Assembly (NCBI RefSeq): GCF_050947875.1
Contig: NC_134570.1
Location: 226,967,265-227,031,264, forward strand
Reading direction: 5' to 3'
From: Dermacentor variabilis
Taxonomy: Eukaryota; Arthropoda; Arachnida; Ixodida; Ixodidae
Length of the DNA stretch: 64,000 nt
Of the stretch, positions 22,514-31,954 are shown one piece after another (the stretch's first letter is position 1; each line of letters starts with the position of its first letter). Both the position numbers and the translations under genes were made by a program. Below the pieces are notes generated by a model, which worked only from the letters and a program-made list of their open reading frames with translations, had not been told where the DNA came from and searched no databases.

Positions 22514-23451
22514 CAGTAAACTCTCAATTGTACGAACGTCGGTTTATCGAATATTTCAGAATAACGAACTTTTTAAAAATCCCCTGCAGTTTTCTTATAG
22601 ATTCTATGCAAAAATATTTCACTTAAATGAATTTCGAAACAGTCAATATTTCAGTTTAACGAACTCGCTCAGAGGACCAAGGCTTATTTTTACTATGAGA
22701 ACCAATGCCCGCCCTCGTCAAACCGCCGCTCCAGCAGCAATGTAACATCGCTGGCGCTACAGTGCTCCTGGGGCAAAGTGGCGGGGTGGAAAACGAACAG
22801 CAACGAGGCATGGCCTCCGAGATCGTCCGCACAAAACGAGCAAGCATGTAATCTCGGAGGCCATGAACAAAGTGAGATCGCTGGCGCTTACAACGCCGCC
22901 AGAGCAAAGCGGTAATCTGTCGCACCATGAACCACGTGGTGTGTGTTTTTTTCTGACCGGCTAGTCGTGGCATGGTCGTCGTCTCTTTCTTTCGAAGAAG
23001 AGACAGAGAAGAGGCAACTGCTGAGCCAGTTTCAAGCCCTATAACTCTAGCTGAGGTTGTAGAGTACATTGGAAAGTTGAGAGACTTTGTGTCTCAACAG
23101 CAAGCTGTGCCAGAAGAAGTGTACAAAAACATTGACTCTTTGGACAGTTTTGTTACTTCCTGTGCTGTAAAAGTACAAGTGCAGAAGAAGTTTACAGACT
23201 TTTTTTTCTAAGTGAGAAAGGCAGCATTATAACTGTTATGAACCTTGTACTTGTTGTTATGTACAAATTCTATTTCACACATTTCTAACACTATGGATGC
23301 CATGTCTTTTGCTCCATGAATTGCACTTGAAACTTTTGACTCTGTATGCCATGTGTTATATTGGTCTAGTGAATATTCAGTTTAGTGAACGTTCAGTTAA
23401 GTGAACTATTTCCTTCGGTCCCTTGAAGTTCACTCAAGTGAGAGTTCACTG
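22514..23451 (+). mobile_element. Tigger-type deletion derivative nested in the piggyBac-like element
   Basis: TA at 22512-22513 precedes CAGTAAACTCTCAATTGTAC. The right end, reversed, begins CAGTGAACTCTC and is followed by TA at 23452-23453. The short inverted ends and the TA duplications fit pogo/Tigger. The 938-bp inside keeps only a transposase C-terminal coding piece. Near both ends the sequence repeats AACGAAC/GTGAAC-type phrases, as is usual for Tigger subterminal DNA. Confidence 0.85.
22972..23211 (+). pseudogene. Tigger transposase C-terminal tail (second derivative)
   Basis: A 79-codon open frame includes ITLAEVVEYIGKLRDFVSQQ and ends VQKKFTDFFF at 23211. This is the helical region and the terminal xxFTDFF tail that closes many pogo/Tigger transposases. 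DNA-binding and DDE domains are absent. The tail is a different sequence from the one at 11873-12262, so the two come from different Tigger families that lost the same parts. Confidence 0.78.
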
Positions 23452-23811
23452 TATATAAATGCGCCAAAGCAAGCTAGCTCTAAAACAAACCGTCCAACGA
23501 AAACCGAGAAAGGGAGGCGCGAGAAAAAAAATTCCCTGTATTCCCACGTAGTGGCAGCACATGCCAGAAAAGAAAAGGTTAGGAAATTGGTGTGCATTTT
23601 AAACGTACAGACGGCACCGTAAATATACGGCATAGACCATTTTGAACTTGTTCACGGCGCCGTATAGTTATGTCGTTGACCCTCGAAGGGTTAAAGAACC
23701 CCAGGTGGTCCAAATTTCTGGAGTCCCCCGCTACGGCGTGCCTCATAATCAGATCGTGCTTTTGGCACCTAAAACCCTATAATTTAATTTTTTGTTCATC
23801 GTCAGCATGGA

Positions 23812-24060
23812 ATACCAACTCTCCCAGCATTCAGTACTTCTGCAACTTTTGTTGAAAATGGCGACATTTCACATAAGTGTGCCGCTCAGGGGCAAAGTGT
23901 CTGTCACGTCCAGCTGCTCTCTGTTGATTCATCGCAAGAAGAAGGCCAGCACGTCATTGTAAATGCGACCACAGATCTGTGCTGGACAATGGATTTGAAC
24001 TGAAGGGGGTAACTGTTTACCCTCTTGTCACAGTTCCTGGCGCACAAGACATGAGTACAT
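23812..24060 (+). pseudogene. Ty3/gypsy gag remnant, second part
   Basis: Right after the SINE the plus strand reads a second CX2CX4HX4C knuckle, near 23841-23882, with a stop codon between the second Cys and the basic stretch KWRHFT and another before the last VC. A more diverged stretch to about 24060 (HRSVLDNGFELKGVTVYPLV) may be the start of protease. The first knuckle lies left of the SINE at 21654, which supports one interrupted gag. Two stops fall within 15 codons, so it is long dead. Confidence 0.6.
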
Positions 24061-24077
24061 ACGACACACAAAGCACA

Positions 24078-24615
24078 CTTATCATCATCATCACCAGCCT
24101 GGTTACGGCCACTGCAGGGCAAAGGCCTCTCCCATACTTCTCCAACTACCCCGGTCATGTACTAATTGTGGCCATGTCATCCCTGCAAACTACTTAATCT
24201 CATCGACCCACCCGATATTCTGCCGCCCCCTGCTACACTTCCCTTCTCTTGGAATCCAGTCCGTAACCCTTAGTGACCATCGGCGATCTTCCCTCCTCAT
24301 TACATGCCCTGCCCATGCCCATATCTTTTTCTCGATTTCAACTGAGATGTCATTAAGTCGTGTTTGTTCCCTCACCTAATCTGCTCTTTTCTTATCTCTT
24401 AACGTTGCACCTATCATTCGTCTTTCCATAGCTCGTTGCGTCGTCCTCAATTTAAGTAGAACCCTTTTCATAAGCCTCCAGGTTTCTGGCCCGTAGGTGA
24501 ATACTGGTAAGACACAGCTGTTATTCACTTTTCTCTTGAGGGATAATGGCAACCAGCTGTTTGTGATTCAAGAATGCCTGCCAAACACACTCCAGCCCAC
24601 TTTTATTCTTCACAG
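24078..24615 (-). mobile_element. RTE/BovB-type LINE 3' end, 5'-truncated
   Basis: On the minus strand 24375-24190 encodes WAWAGHVMRREDRRWSLRV, WIPREGKCSRGRQ and WVDEIK, the C-terminal signature of RTE-clade reverse transcriptases. The 3' end is a short (GAT)n tail, read on the plus strand as ATCATCATCATCACC at 24084-24098. The 5' end stops abruptly at about 24615 inside a Penelope-like copy. No clear target duplication was seen, so the junction may have been altered after insertion. Confidence 0.82.
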
Positions 24616-25602
24616 CTCTTTTTCAACATCGTAGTATCACGAAACATAGCTTTGCACTTGCATATTTTACAGTGTTGAGCCGAATGGGAACCTGTGCCTG
24701 TCGATATGATTGCTCATGTTCTCTAAGGCTCTTGTTAACACAGCGGCCTGACTGCCTTACGTACACTTTTCCACATGGCAACAGAATCTTGCATACCACA
24801 CCAACGCTGCAATCTACAAACTTGCGTGGTTCTTTTCACAATCGGTTTTACTTGCTTTAGAAATACGGCTGTACAACATTGACAGTTTCTGAGGAGCAGA
24901 AAACAATACTGGGATTTGGTATCTAGTGGTGACATTCTTTAGATTGTGAGCCACTCTATGGCAATACGGCACAACTTCAGGCCTCTTCTTTTGTGTAATA
25001 CAGTTACTTTTGTGCCGCTTCCCTTTCAGTTTCTGAAGCAATATCTCAGCGACTGACATCACCACCACACTTGGGTGACCCGCAGCCTGCAGCCTAGCTA
25101 ACTGTGCAATGAAGCTCTGGTTTGCAGTGTGGTGACAGGATTTCATTAACGAAGATTCTAGACACATCAAAGCAATGGCACGTTTCACAATCTTTGAGTG
25201 CGCAGACGTGTAAGGTAAAAGTTCCTTACGTGCACGTGGCGATTACATCCAAAAGGCGTGGCCTGTTTGTAAGAATAACTCGAAATCTAAAAAATGGAGC
25301 TTACCATCCCTAAATAGCTCATGTGTGAAAGTTAAACCTTTGCCATTGTCATTGAACAGAGTTAAAATGTCAGCTACTGTAACGAAGCATTCATTGTTAG
25401 TCTGTTTTATCACAACAAGAAAATCGTCAACATATCTAAAATGTGAACCAAGTCATTGTTTAAAGCACTCTTAAGAGTGTGGTCAACAAACGATAAAAAA
25501 ATATTACAAGGAGCAGGCACCACAGATGAACCAATACACACACCATTTTTTTTATTAAGTAGCTTATTTTCCAACCAGATAAAAGTTGCACTTAGATAAA
25601 AA
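24616..25602 (-). pseudogene. Penelope-like element, reverse-strand partial copy (RT end and GIY-YIG start)
   Basis: This is an inverted, nearly identical copy of the plus-strand element to its right. It covers the middle of RT (FRYVDD-type region near 25440) through SHHTANQSFI-like and RPEVVPYCHRVAHNLKNV blocks to the first half of the GIY-YIG endonuclease. It stops at 24616, where the RTE tail begins. Its 5' truncation at 25602 lies exactly where the plus-strand copy starts, so the two are head to head. Confidence 0.85.
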
Positions 25603-27775
25603 AGCTCAGACTACAGAATCCTGGTGGACACAGCTGTTGCTACTCCTCCGGTCCAGACCCGCGCACAGAAAGGAACACAACCTGTCACCACTTGATTTCG
25701 GGTACTCGATGACGTCAGGCTTCCTGACGAAGTTGCTGAATTGTTAAAGAATGGGCCGAAGTTTATCACGGAACCAAGAATTCCTGCACATAAGCTACTG
25801 GCCTTGACCAAGCGCATCGCAAGAAAAGCAGGACTAGAGGACCAAGAGCAGTGCCTCCTGGATAGAGTGGATTGCCTTAGTAGGACAGTCGCCAAGAACG
25901 TGCCACCTTCGGCAGCTGCGATCAAGAGAGTAGTATCTTCCTTTAGAGAGAATGAACTTCGGTTGTTACTTAGTGACAAGGAGGGTGGTTTCATGATAGC
26001 TCAGGCTGCTGTCTTCAACAACAACAAAAAAAAAAAGCCATTCAGGCTGTCGACAAAAACTTCTGGCAAACGAGAAAGCTCAGAAGGTAAAACGAAAAGC
26101 CATTTCTTTGTTGGAAAATATAGGCCTCACCAAGGTTGTGAAAGATGTCAAACAATGTAAGGTGCTTGCTCTAGATTTTTTTTTTCGCTGCAAAAATGCA
26201 CAAACCGGATGTGCCTTTCTGTGCAATAGTCAGTGAAAACAACTGTTGGCAGGTTTTGGTTAGCCACATTTTGCAAAAACAGTCGAAACTATTGATAATC
26301 CTTATTGCGTAAGGAATTCTTTCGATGATGTTTCCTTTCTGGAAGACAACCATTCAGTAGCCGACATTTTTTCTGTGGACGTCGAAGATCTTTATTGCTC
26401 AATACTGCACGATGAGCTATTTCGTATTGTTATGGCGTGCATCGAAGAAAGTGACGAGGTAGATTTTTGCAATGCAACCGGGTTGGTCCTCGGAAAATTT
26501 CATGTCCCTTCTCGGATTTTTATCTAAGTGCAATTTTTATCTGGTTGGAAAATAAGCTATTTAATAAAAAAAATGGTGTGTGTATTGGTTCATCTGTGGC
26601 GCCTGCTCTTTGTAATATTTTTTTATCGTTTGTTGACCACGCTCTTAAGAGTGCTTTAAACAATGACTTGGTTCACATTTTAGATATGTTGATGATTTTC
26701 TTGTTGTGATAAAACAGACTAACAATGAATGCTCCGTTACAGTAGCTGACATTTTAACTCTGTTCAATGATAATGGCAAAGGTTTAACTTTCACACATGA
26801 GCCATCTAGGGACAGTAAGCTTCATTCTTTAGATTTGGAGCTATCCTTACAAACAGGCCACGCCTGTTGGATGTACTCGCCACATGCACGTAAGGAACTT
26901 TTACCTTACACATCTGCGCACTCAAAGATTATGAAACGTGCCATTGCTTTGATGTGTCTAGAATCTTCGTTAATGAAATCCTGTCACCACACTGCGAACC
27001 AGAGCTTCATTGCAAAGTTAGCTAGGCTGCAGGCTGCGGGTCACCCAAGTGTGGTGAAGATGTCAGTCGCTGAGATATTGCTTCAGAAACTGAAAGGGAA
27101 GCGGCACAAAAGTAACTGTATTACACAAAAGAAGAGGCCTGAAGTTGTGCCGTATTGCCATAGAGTGGCTCACAATCTAAAGAATGTCGCCACTAGATAC
27201 CAAATCCCAGTATTGTTTTCTGCTCCTCAGAAACTGTCATTGTTGTGCAGCCGTATTTCTAAAACAAGTAAAACCGATTGTGAAAAGAACCACGCAAGTT
27301 TGTAGATTGCAGCGTTGGTGTGGTATGCAAGATTCTGTTGTCATGTGGAAAAGTGTATGTAGGGCAGTCAGGCCGCTGTGTTAACAAGAGCCTTAGAGAA
27401 CATGAGCGATCCATATCGACAGGAACAGGTTCCCATTTGGCTCAACATTGTAAAATATGCAAGTGCAAAGCTATGTTTCATGATACTACGATTTTGAAAA
27501 AGAGCCGTGGTACCACCGCCCGAGAATTATCGGAAGCTTTCTTCATACAGTCATTGGGGTCACAGCGCATTGGTGTGCCTACCTTAACCTTGTACAGCGC
27601 TTAACATGATTTTTTTGGATTCTGTCGCATGAGTGCGCTCTGGTGGTCCCTGCACATGGTGCTCACTGCGCATGTTCTTCTAGATTCTGCTCCCTATAAA
27701 GGAGTGATGCAATAAAACGATGTCAGTTGAGGGTAGCGCCTTGTCCTGTCGTCTTTCTCACGTCCGTTGGTTTGC
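25603..27775 (+). pseudogene. Penelope-like element (RT plus GIY-YIG endonuclease)
   Basis: The protein would nick target DNA and reverse-transcribe at the nick. The N-terminal domain reads PKFITEPRIPAHKLLALTKR (25755) and LLSDKEGGFMI (25965). RT motifs are broken by shifts: IGSSVAPALCNIFLS at about 26587, then FRYVDDFLVV at about 26677 in the frame that continues into 26706-27305. The thumb region has RPEVVPYCHRVAHNL. The C-terminal GIY-YIG nuclease is in another frame (27320-27604): GKVYVGQSGRC, LREHERS, then a Cys/His cluster, and TARELSEAFFIQS. The 3' non-coding end runs to about 27775. At least three frameshifts inactivate it. It lies within a Tigger transposase gene. Confidence 0.88.
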
Positions 27776-28530
27776 GCTAAACAAATAATTCTGGTTTTTC
27801 CTTGACGTTTTAAAGTCCAAGTAGGCCAAAAAATGTAACCCTGTCATCCATGCTTTCTTATTTGCCTGATAAGTACAAGGCAAGCGAACAGCAAGTATTG
27901 AGGCTTTCAGTATCTTCCAACAATGGTCAGTTGAATTTTTAAGATCCATCGACATTACAACAGAACAAAACTGCAATGCCCTGCTTGTTGTTCTCCCTGA
28001 CCTTGAACATAGATTCTTCTTGGGCTGCAGCCTATAGAAGGGGCCTGCCTCATCAACATTGAAAATGTTGCGAGCTTCATGGCCTGTGAGAAGTGGTGGC
28101 AATGTACTCATCGTTCAGTCATGTACATTAGAAGGGTTGGCTTTCTTCTGTTCACTGGTGATGGTCTTTCATGCAAGATTTGTATGTCAAGCCTTGAACC
28201 AGTAAATCCAATCTCCAAGTACTTGGAAATTTTCTACACCAAGAGAAAGTGTGTTGTAGCTGGGTGGCTTTTCACCAATTGCTTTAGCTTAAATGTTTAC
28301 AACGTCCACTGTAACTTCCTTGAACCAGAAAAGAACTTCCTCTACCTTCACAAATTTGGGAGCCCTGGCTTCTTTTGCATTCACAATGAAGTGCTCTACC
28401 TTCCGCACGATTTGGGTCTTTGTACACCATTGCTGGTCACTGCTGGCCAGCAATGGTGCACAAAGTGGACGGTACTAGTCCTAACTCCTTACCAACATCA
28501 ATTTGTTTCCTCTTTGAGTCTTGGTCTATC
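27776..28530 (-). pseudogene. Tigger transposase N-terminal half, cut by the Penelope-like insertion
   Basis: On the minus strand from about 28530 the order is that of a CENP-B/Tigger transposase. A helix-turn-helix has VGKELGLVPSTLCTIAG. The second DNA-binding domain follows, with KFVKVEEVLFWFKEV and an intervening stop. The first catalytic block is IFNVDEAGPFYRLQPKKNL near 28050. NKKAWMTGLHFLAYLD near 27850 leads toward the second catalytic Asp, but the gene is broken at about 27776, where the Penelope-like 3' end begins. It is older and more decayed than the Tigger at 1274-3710. Confidence 0.82.
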
Positions 28531-29828
28531 TTTTTTTAAAATACACAGCTTCCCCTTGAATGATAGCACCTATCACTGCTGTGGCATAAATAGTCCACAC
28601 CTGTTGACTGTGAAGCCACTGAAGCAAACACGGCACAAGAAACAAGTGGTTGTGTATGCACCACGCTCAAACAGCACTTCCGTCATTGCATATGGCTGTC
28701 AAGTTGCTTGCATTGCACTTGCCACATTTTGTGGACCGACCGCAAGGCAGTGCCAGCCTTAGTCTCTCTGCGTCTGTCCTGCTCTGCAGGCACAGGGAAA
28801 GAATGGGCATGCTTGCTGGCTCAGTGCCAATGTGCCAGGCATTGCAAATACCAGAGCCACTGACAAGAGAGAAAAGTCAGTTTTGCCCGAAAGGCAAACC
28901 ATTGATAGCAGTAGCAAACAACTACATGAAACAAAGTTCATAGTTCTACCAGCCATACCAATTGCTGTAAACATTAGCTTACTAATTAAATTAACAAGCA
29001 TGGTGCCACGCGGGCGTACGCAAACAGAAACAGATCTCACTCTATGACTGCAAACACCTGCTGGCGTAATCAAGGGCGCCAGCACCGAGTGAACTCCCCT
29101 TTTTGACTGCACCTTGTTCCGACACAGCGCAGCTTTGCACCCACAGCAAATTAACCCCACGATGGGGCACACACAGCTGGGCAGCAAGACCCACGCACTA
29201 ACCTCGCCCCTCCCGAGAAGGCACCGTCCTTCTCGGCTCAGCCTCGCATGCTTGCCCTTGCACCTGCAGCACGGGGCATGCAGCCCTAGTCTTATCGCAC
29301 TTGGACTTTATACGGAACCTTGCGGCTGTGGCAATGGCCACCTGCAGTGTAATTGCCATGGCAATAAATAAAGCCGGCAACAGCATGTCACTGCTTGCCA
29401 GCTGGCACAGCAGCTTCCGAAGTGGTACGGGTTGGCCACTCTCATTGCATGTGATGGCATGCAAAAGCATTTCCTACGCAATGGCTTTGGCCATGGAATT
29501 TTTCCAATTCATGCCATGCTGTGATCATATCGTTGGACTGTAGAAGGGAAATTTCTCTCTCTGCATTCCCCACTTGGCGTGAGAGTGTGCTAATTAATTC
29601 AGAGGCTTTGATGTGACAGCGCTCAAGTGCCTGGCTGTGTTTGTTTGTGATGTGCACAAAACGAGTGTTGCCCCCATTGATGCTTGGGCTTGTCTCACGA
29701 GGAACCTGGCTGTGCCCTTTTCATGAAGCGAGGCGTAAGAGGTGCGCTTTTTTATTGTTTCATTCTGGCGTATGTGCACTCTGTTAGGTGATGTGTTCAA
29801 ACAGCCTTGAATGACTCGCTGCTTGCAG
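28531..29828. other. no recognised gene; possible Tigger 5' region then intron-like DNA
   Basis: The first 200 bp may be the 5' UTR of the minus-strand Tigger. The remainder is moderately GC-rich with no recognisable domain in any frame. It ends in CTGCTTGCAG at 29819-29828, a plausible 3' splice site. Confidence 0.4.
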
Positions 29829-29987
29829 GTCATCTGCCAGCGAGGGAACCACCGTCTTGTTTCTGCAGAGCCTTGCTTGCAGCGTCTGACCGTCCCCAAG
29901 CACTGGGAACTGCTGTGCCCTCCCGATGGCATCTCCACGCACAACGCATCCAGCGCAGTAGGGCTGTTTTGCCAAGCTGCCCACTGA
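29829..29987 (+). CDS. candidate terminal coding exon, unidentified
   Basis: From the AG at 29827-29828 a frame of 52 codons runs to TGA at 29985-29987. It begins VICQRGNHRLVSAEPCLQRL and includes TVPKHWELLCPPDGIS. GC content rises across it and falls after the stop, and there is no similarity to mobile-element proteins seen here. The frame starting one base later is also open for about the same length, so the coding frame is uncertain. It could belong to the same gene as the exon at 19889-20050 as an alternative end, to another gene, or be chance. Confidence 0.3.
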   Translation, partial: VICQRGNHRLVSAEPCLQRLTVPKHWELLCPPDGISTHNASSAVGLFCQAAH

Positions 29988-30639
29988 TAAGACGGCTTTT
30001 TAGCATCGTTGTAACACAAGTGCGCTGACATGCATCAGCCTCACATTTTTTATGCCTGCGTAGAAAGTTTATTTTTATTTGCTTACAGTTCACCTCTCTT
30101 ACTTATAGTTTTAGATACAGATGTTTGTGTTTAGTTTTTAGCTGTGAACAAATGATTTTATTCATTCAGTTGCACCATTTTTTAATATCATGAAACTTAT
30201 TGTGCATGCGTGTCTGTGTGTATGTGTGTGTACGTGTGCACGTGCATGCAATGTGAACACATATTTAATTATAATCCACATACGTATTTGTCACTGATGA
30301 AAGGGCATGCAGGAATAGGTGAAAAGACCAAGTGTAGGACCACGGAGGGAGAACACGAGAGAGAAAAGCCCTAATTTATTCCCCCACAGTTCACCTCGTG
30401 ACATTCCGCACAAGTTGCTTGGCACCAGCGCCATCAGTGTGCTCTCAGGGTAGTTACACCATTGTCCACATGACTTGCAGTTTTTATCCTAACTGCCCAT
30501 TTCACTTTTCTTTGCTTGTTTCGACAAAGAGGGAATTTGGTCCAACTCTTTGATGTTTTACGCCAGACCTTTCGCCTTGTCTGTCAATTGCAAAAATTGT
30601 GGTTATTGGTTGTTCCATCTTGTTGTACCAAATGTTGCG
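29988..30639. other. non-coding, with a TG-rich microsatellite
   Basis: AT-rich, no gene recognised. An imperfect (TG)n tract (TGTGTCTGTGTGTATGTGTG and on) is at about 30211-30250. Confidence 0.5.
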
Positions 30640-30750
30640 CAAATAGGTCCACATTACTCCTCTTCCATGTGGCTCATTCCCACCCAAGCTTTGTGCAGGA
30701 GAGGTTGCACTTTGCGGTGGGTTCAGTTTGATGGTACATTTGCGAGCATT
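30640..30750 (-). repeat. unclassified repeat, left member of an inverted pair
   Basis: Read on the minus strand this contains AAAGCTTGGGTGGGAATGAG and CTGAACCCACCGCAAAGTGC. Related phrases occur on the plus strand at 31170-31290 (AAAATCTGGGTGGGAATGAA; CTGAACACAAAGCAAAATTT). Identity is roughly two thirds to three quarters by eye. No ORF or known family. Confidence 0.55.
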
Positions 30751-31169
30751 ACATGCCTTGGGTGTAAAACTGCCCCGAGTTGGTTGATGTCCGTTATAAC
30801 AGTAGCACAAGTGGGATGACGGCACAGAAAAGAGAAGCAAGCACACTTGTCAGTTCAGCACTTAGTCTTGTGCACTTCCTTTTGGCGTCTCGTTTGAGCT
30901 TCCATTATAATGATTACTTGCTTGTTTCATTCCCAATAAAGCCAAAGTGCACATCGCCTGTGGCGACCGCAATAAAGCAATGTTAGTTTTGCTGCGACGA
31001 AACGGCGACACCATCTGACACCGTTACAGTGAAAGACGCATTGTATCGTGGCTGTCACAGATGGCACCACCGTTTCTCTGCAGCAATTGAAACAATATTT
31101 TTTTGATGCCATCGTCATAGACGATGCACACTTTGGATTTATTTGGACTGAATAAGGCAAGTAATGCTT

Positions 31170-31290
31170 GCAAAATATGGTAATAAACTGAACACAAAGC
31201 AAAATTTTGCCCATGGCTCCGTGAAAAATCTGGGTGGGAATGAACTAGCTGCAAGAGTCGTGTAGACCTATTTATGCAAGACTTGATACA
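31170..31290 (+). repeat. unclassified repeat, right member of an inverted pair
   Basis: Inverted partner of 30640-30750, ending in the shared GACCTATTTATGC / GACCTATTTGCGC phrase. The two lie about 420 bp apart in opposite orientation. Confidence 0.55.
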
Positions 31291-31941
31291 TGTGTATATA
31301 TTTTCTTCCATTTCGCAGTTGTCAGCTGGCACTGCCAAAGCCCTCACATTATAACAGAAAATGCTCTATTCTGCAAGCACATGAGGTACCTCCATTAAAA
31401 TTACACATTTATTTTATTTTTTGACACCGATGGGATGAGTGGCAGAGCAAGGCACCATCTAAACTAGCGTGTGCTTCCTTCGTGCAAGTTCATTCAGAAA
31501 AGTTCCTTAAGCAGGTAAAATAATCCGCAGCAGCAAAGTCCCTGAAATAGACCACTGTGATGTAAAAACATGTTGCTTGTCAGTATCTGCAGTCTTGGGT
31601 GCTGCGTTTAGAGCTAAATGGCCGTTAATAAAATCTGTGTGTATCCTTCGAAAAGTGTGAGCAAGTGGCACAATTAAAAAAACGTGCTATTCCTCTGCCC
31701 CCTCCCCCCCACCTTCTTGTCAAGTTCGCAGAGTTTTCATGAAAGTTCATGACAGGGTGGCAGGCATGCACTCATGAGCTTCAGAAACATTGTTGGCCAG
31801 TCTACAGACGCAGTGTCCCAGGAAGCATGCGTTGCTGCAGTCAGTCTTTTGAGCAACTGAAATTTGGTTGTAGCAAGTAGTTGTAACTCGGGTGGCCGCC
31901 TCCTTAACTGTGCTCTGAAGAGATAATCTACATGTCCTGAG
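31291..31941. other. no recognised gene
   Basis: AT-rich with a C-run at 31701-31712. A minus-strand open frame at 31737-31946 has no recognisable domain. Confidence 0.5.
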
Positions 31942-31954
31942 TGCACTTTTGTGC
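31942..31954. repeat. target-site duplication, left copy, Penelope-like element
   Basis: TGCACTTTTGTGC here is repeated exactly at 33512-33524. Confidence 0.78.

Larger units (their letters stand above)
21916..23690. mobile_element. piggyBac-like non-autonomous element with TTAA duplications
   Basis: TTAA at 21912-21915 is followed by CCCTTTGAGGGTCAA. The right end, reversed, begins CCCTTCGAGGGTCAA and is followed by TTAA at 23691-23694. TTAA target duplication and CCC-initial inverted termini are diagnostic of the piggyBac superfamily. The SINE sequence is continuous on either side once one TTAA is removed. No piggyBac transposase is present. Nearly half of the 1775-bp length is a further insertion (22514-23451), so the original element was about 835 bp. 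Confidence 0.9.
21777..23799 (+). mobile_element. Ruka-like tRNA-derived SINE, split by a piggyBac-like insertion
   Basis: The left part (21777-21915) is tRNA-headed: box A is GTGGTTGCTTAGTGG-like and box B is GGATTGGATCCCGG. It is followed by a body with GAAATGCGAAAACACCCATG. The right part (23691-23799) continues with TTAAAGAACCCCAGGTGGTC and ends in AT-rich TTTAATTTTTTG. I recognise the joined order as that of the Ruka SINE of ixodid ticks. TTCATC occurs at both outer borders (about 21768 and 23799), a short, imperfect target duplication. The SINE sits inside gypsy gag and is itself interrupted at TTAA. Confidence 0.85.

Noticed and set aside
28079..28762. Long plus-strand open frame of 227 codons
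   Set aside because: It is antisense to the Tigger transposase recognised on the minus strand at 27776-28530 and has no domain of its own.
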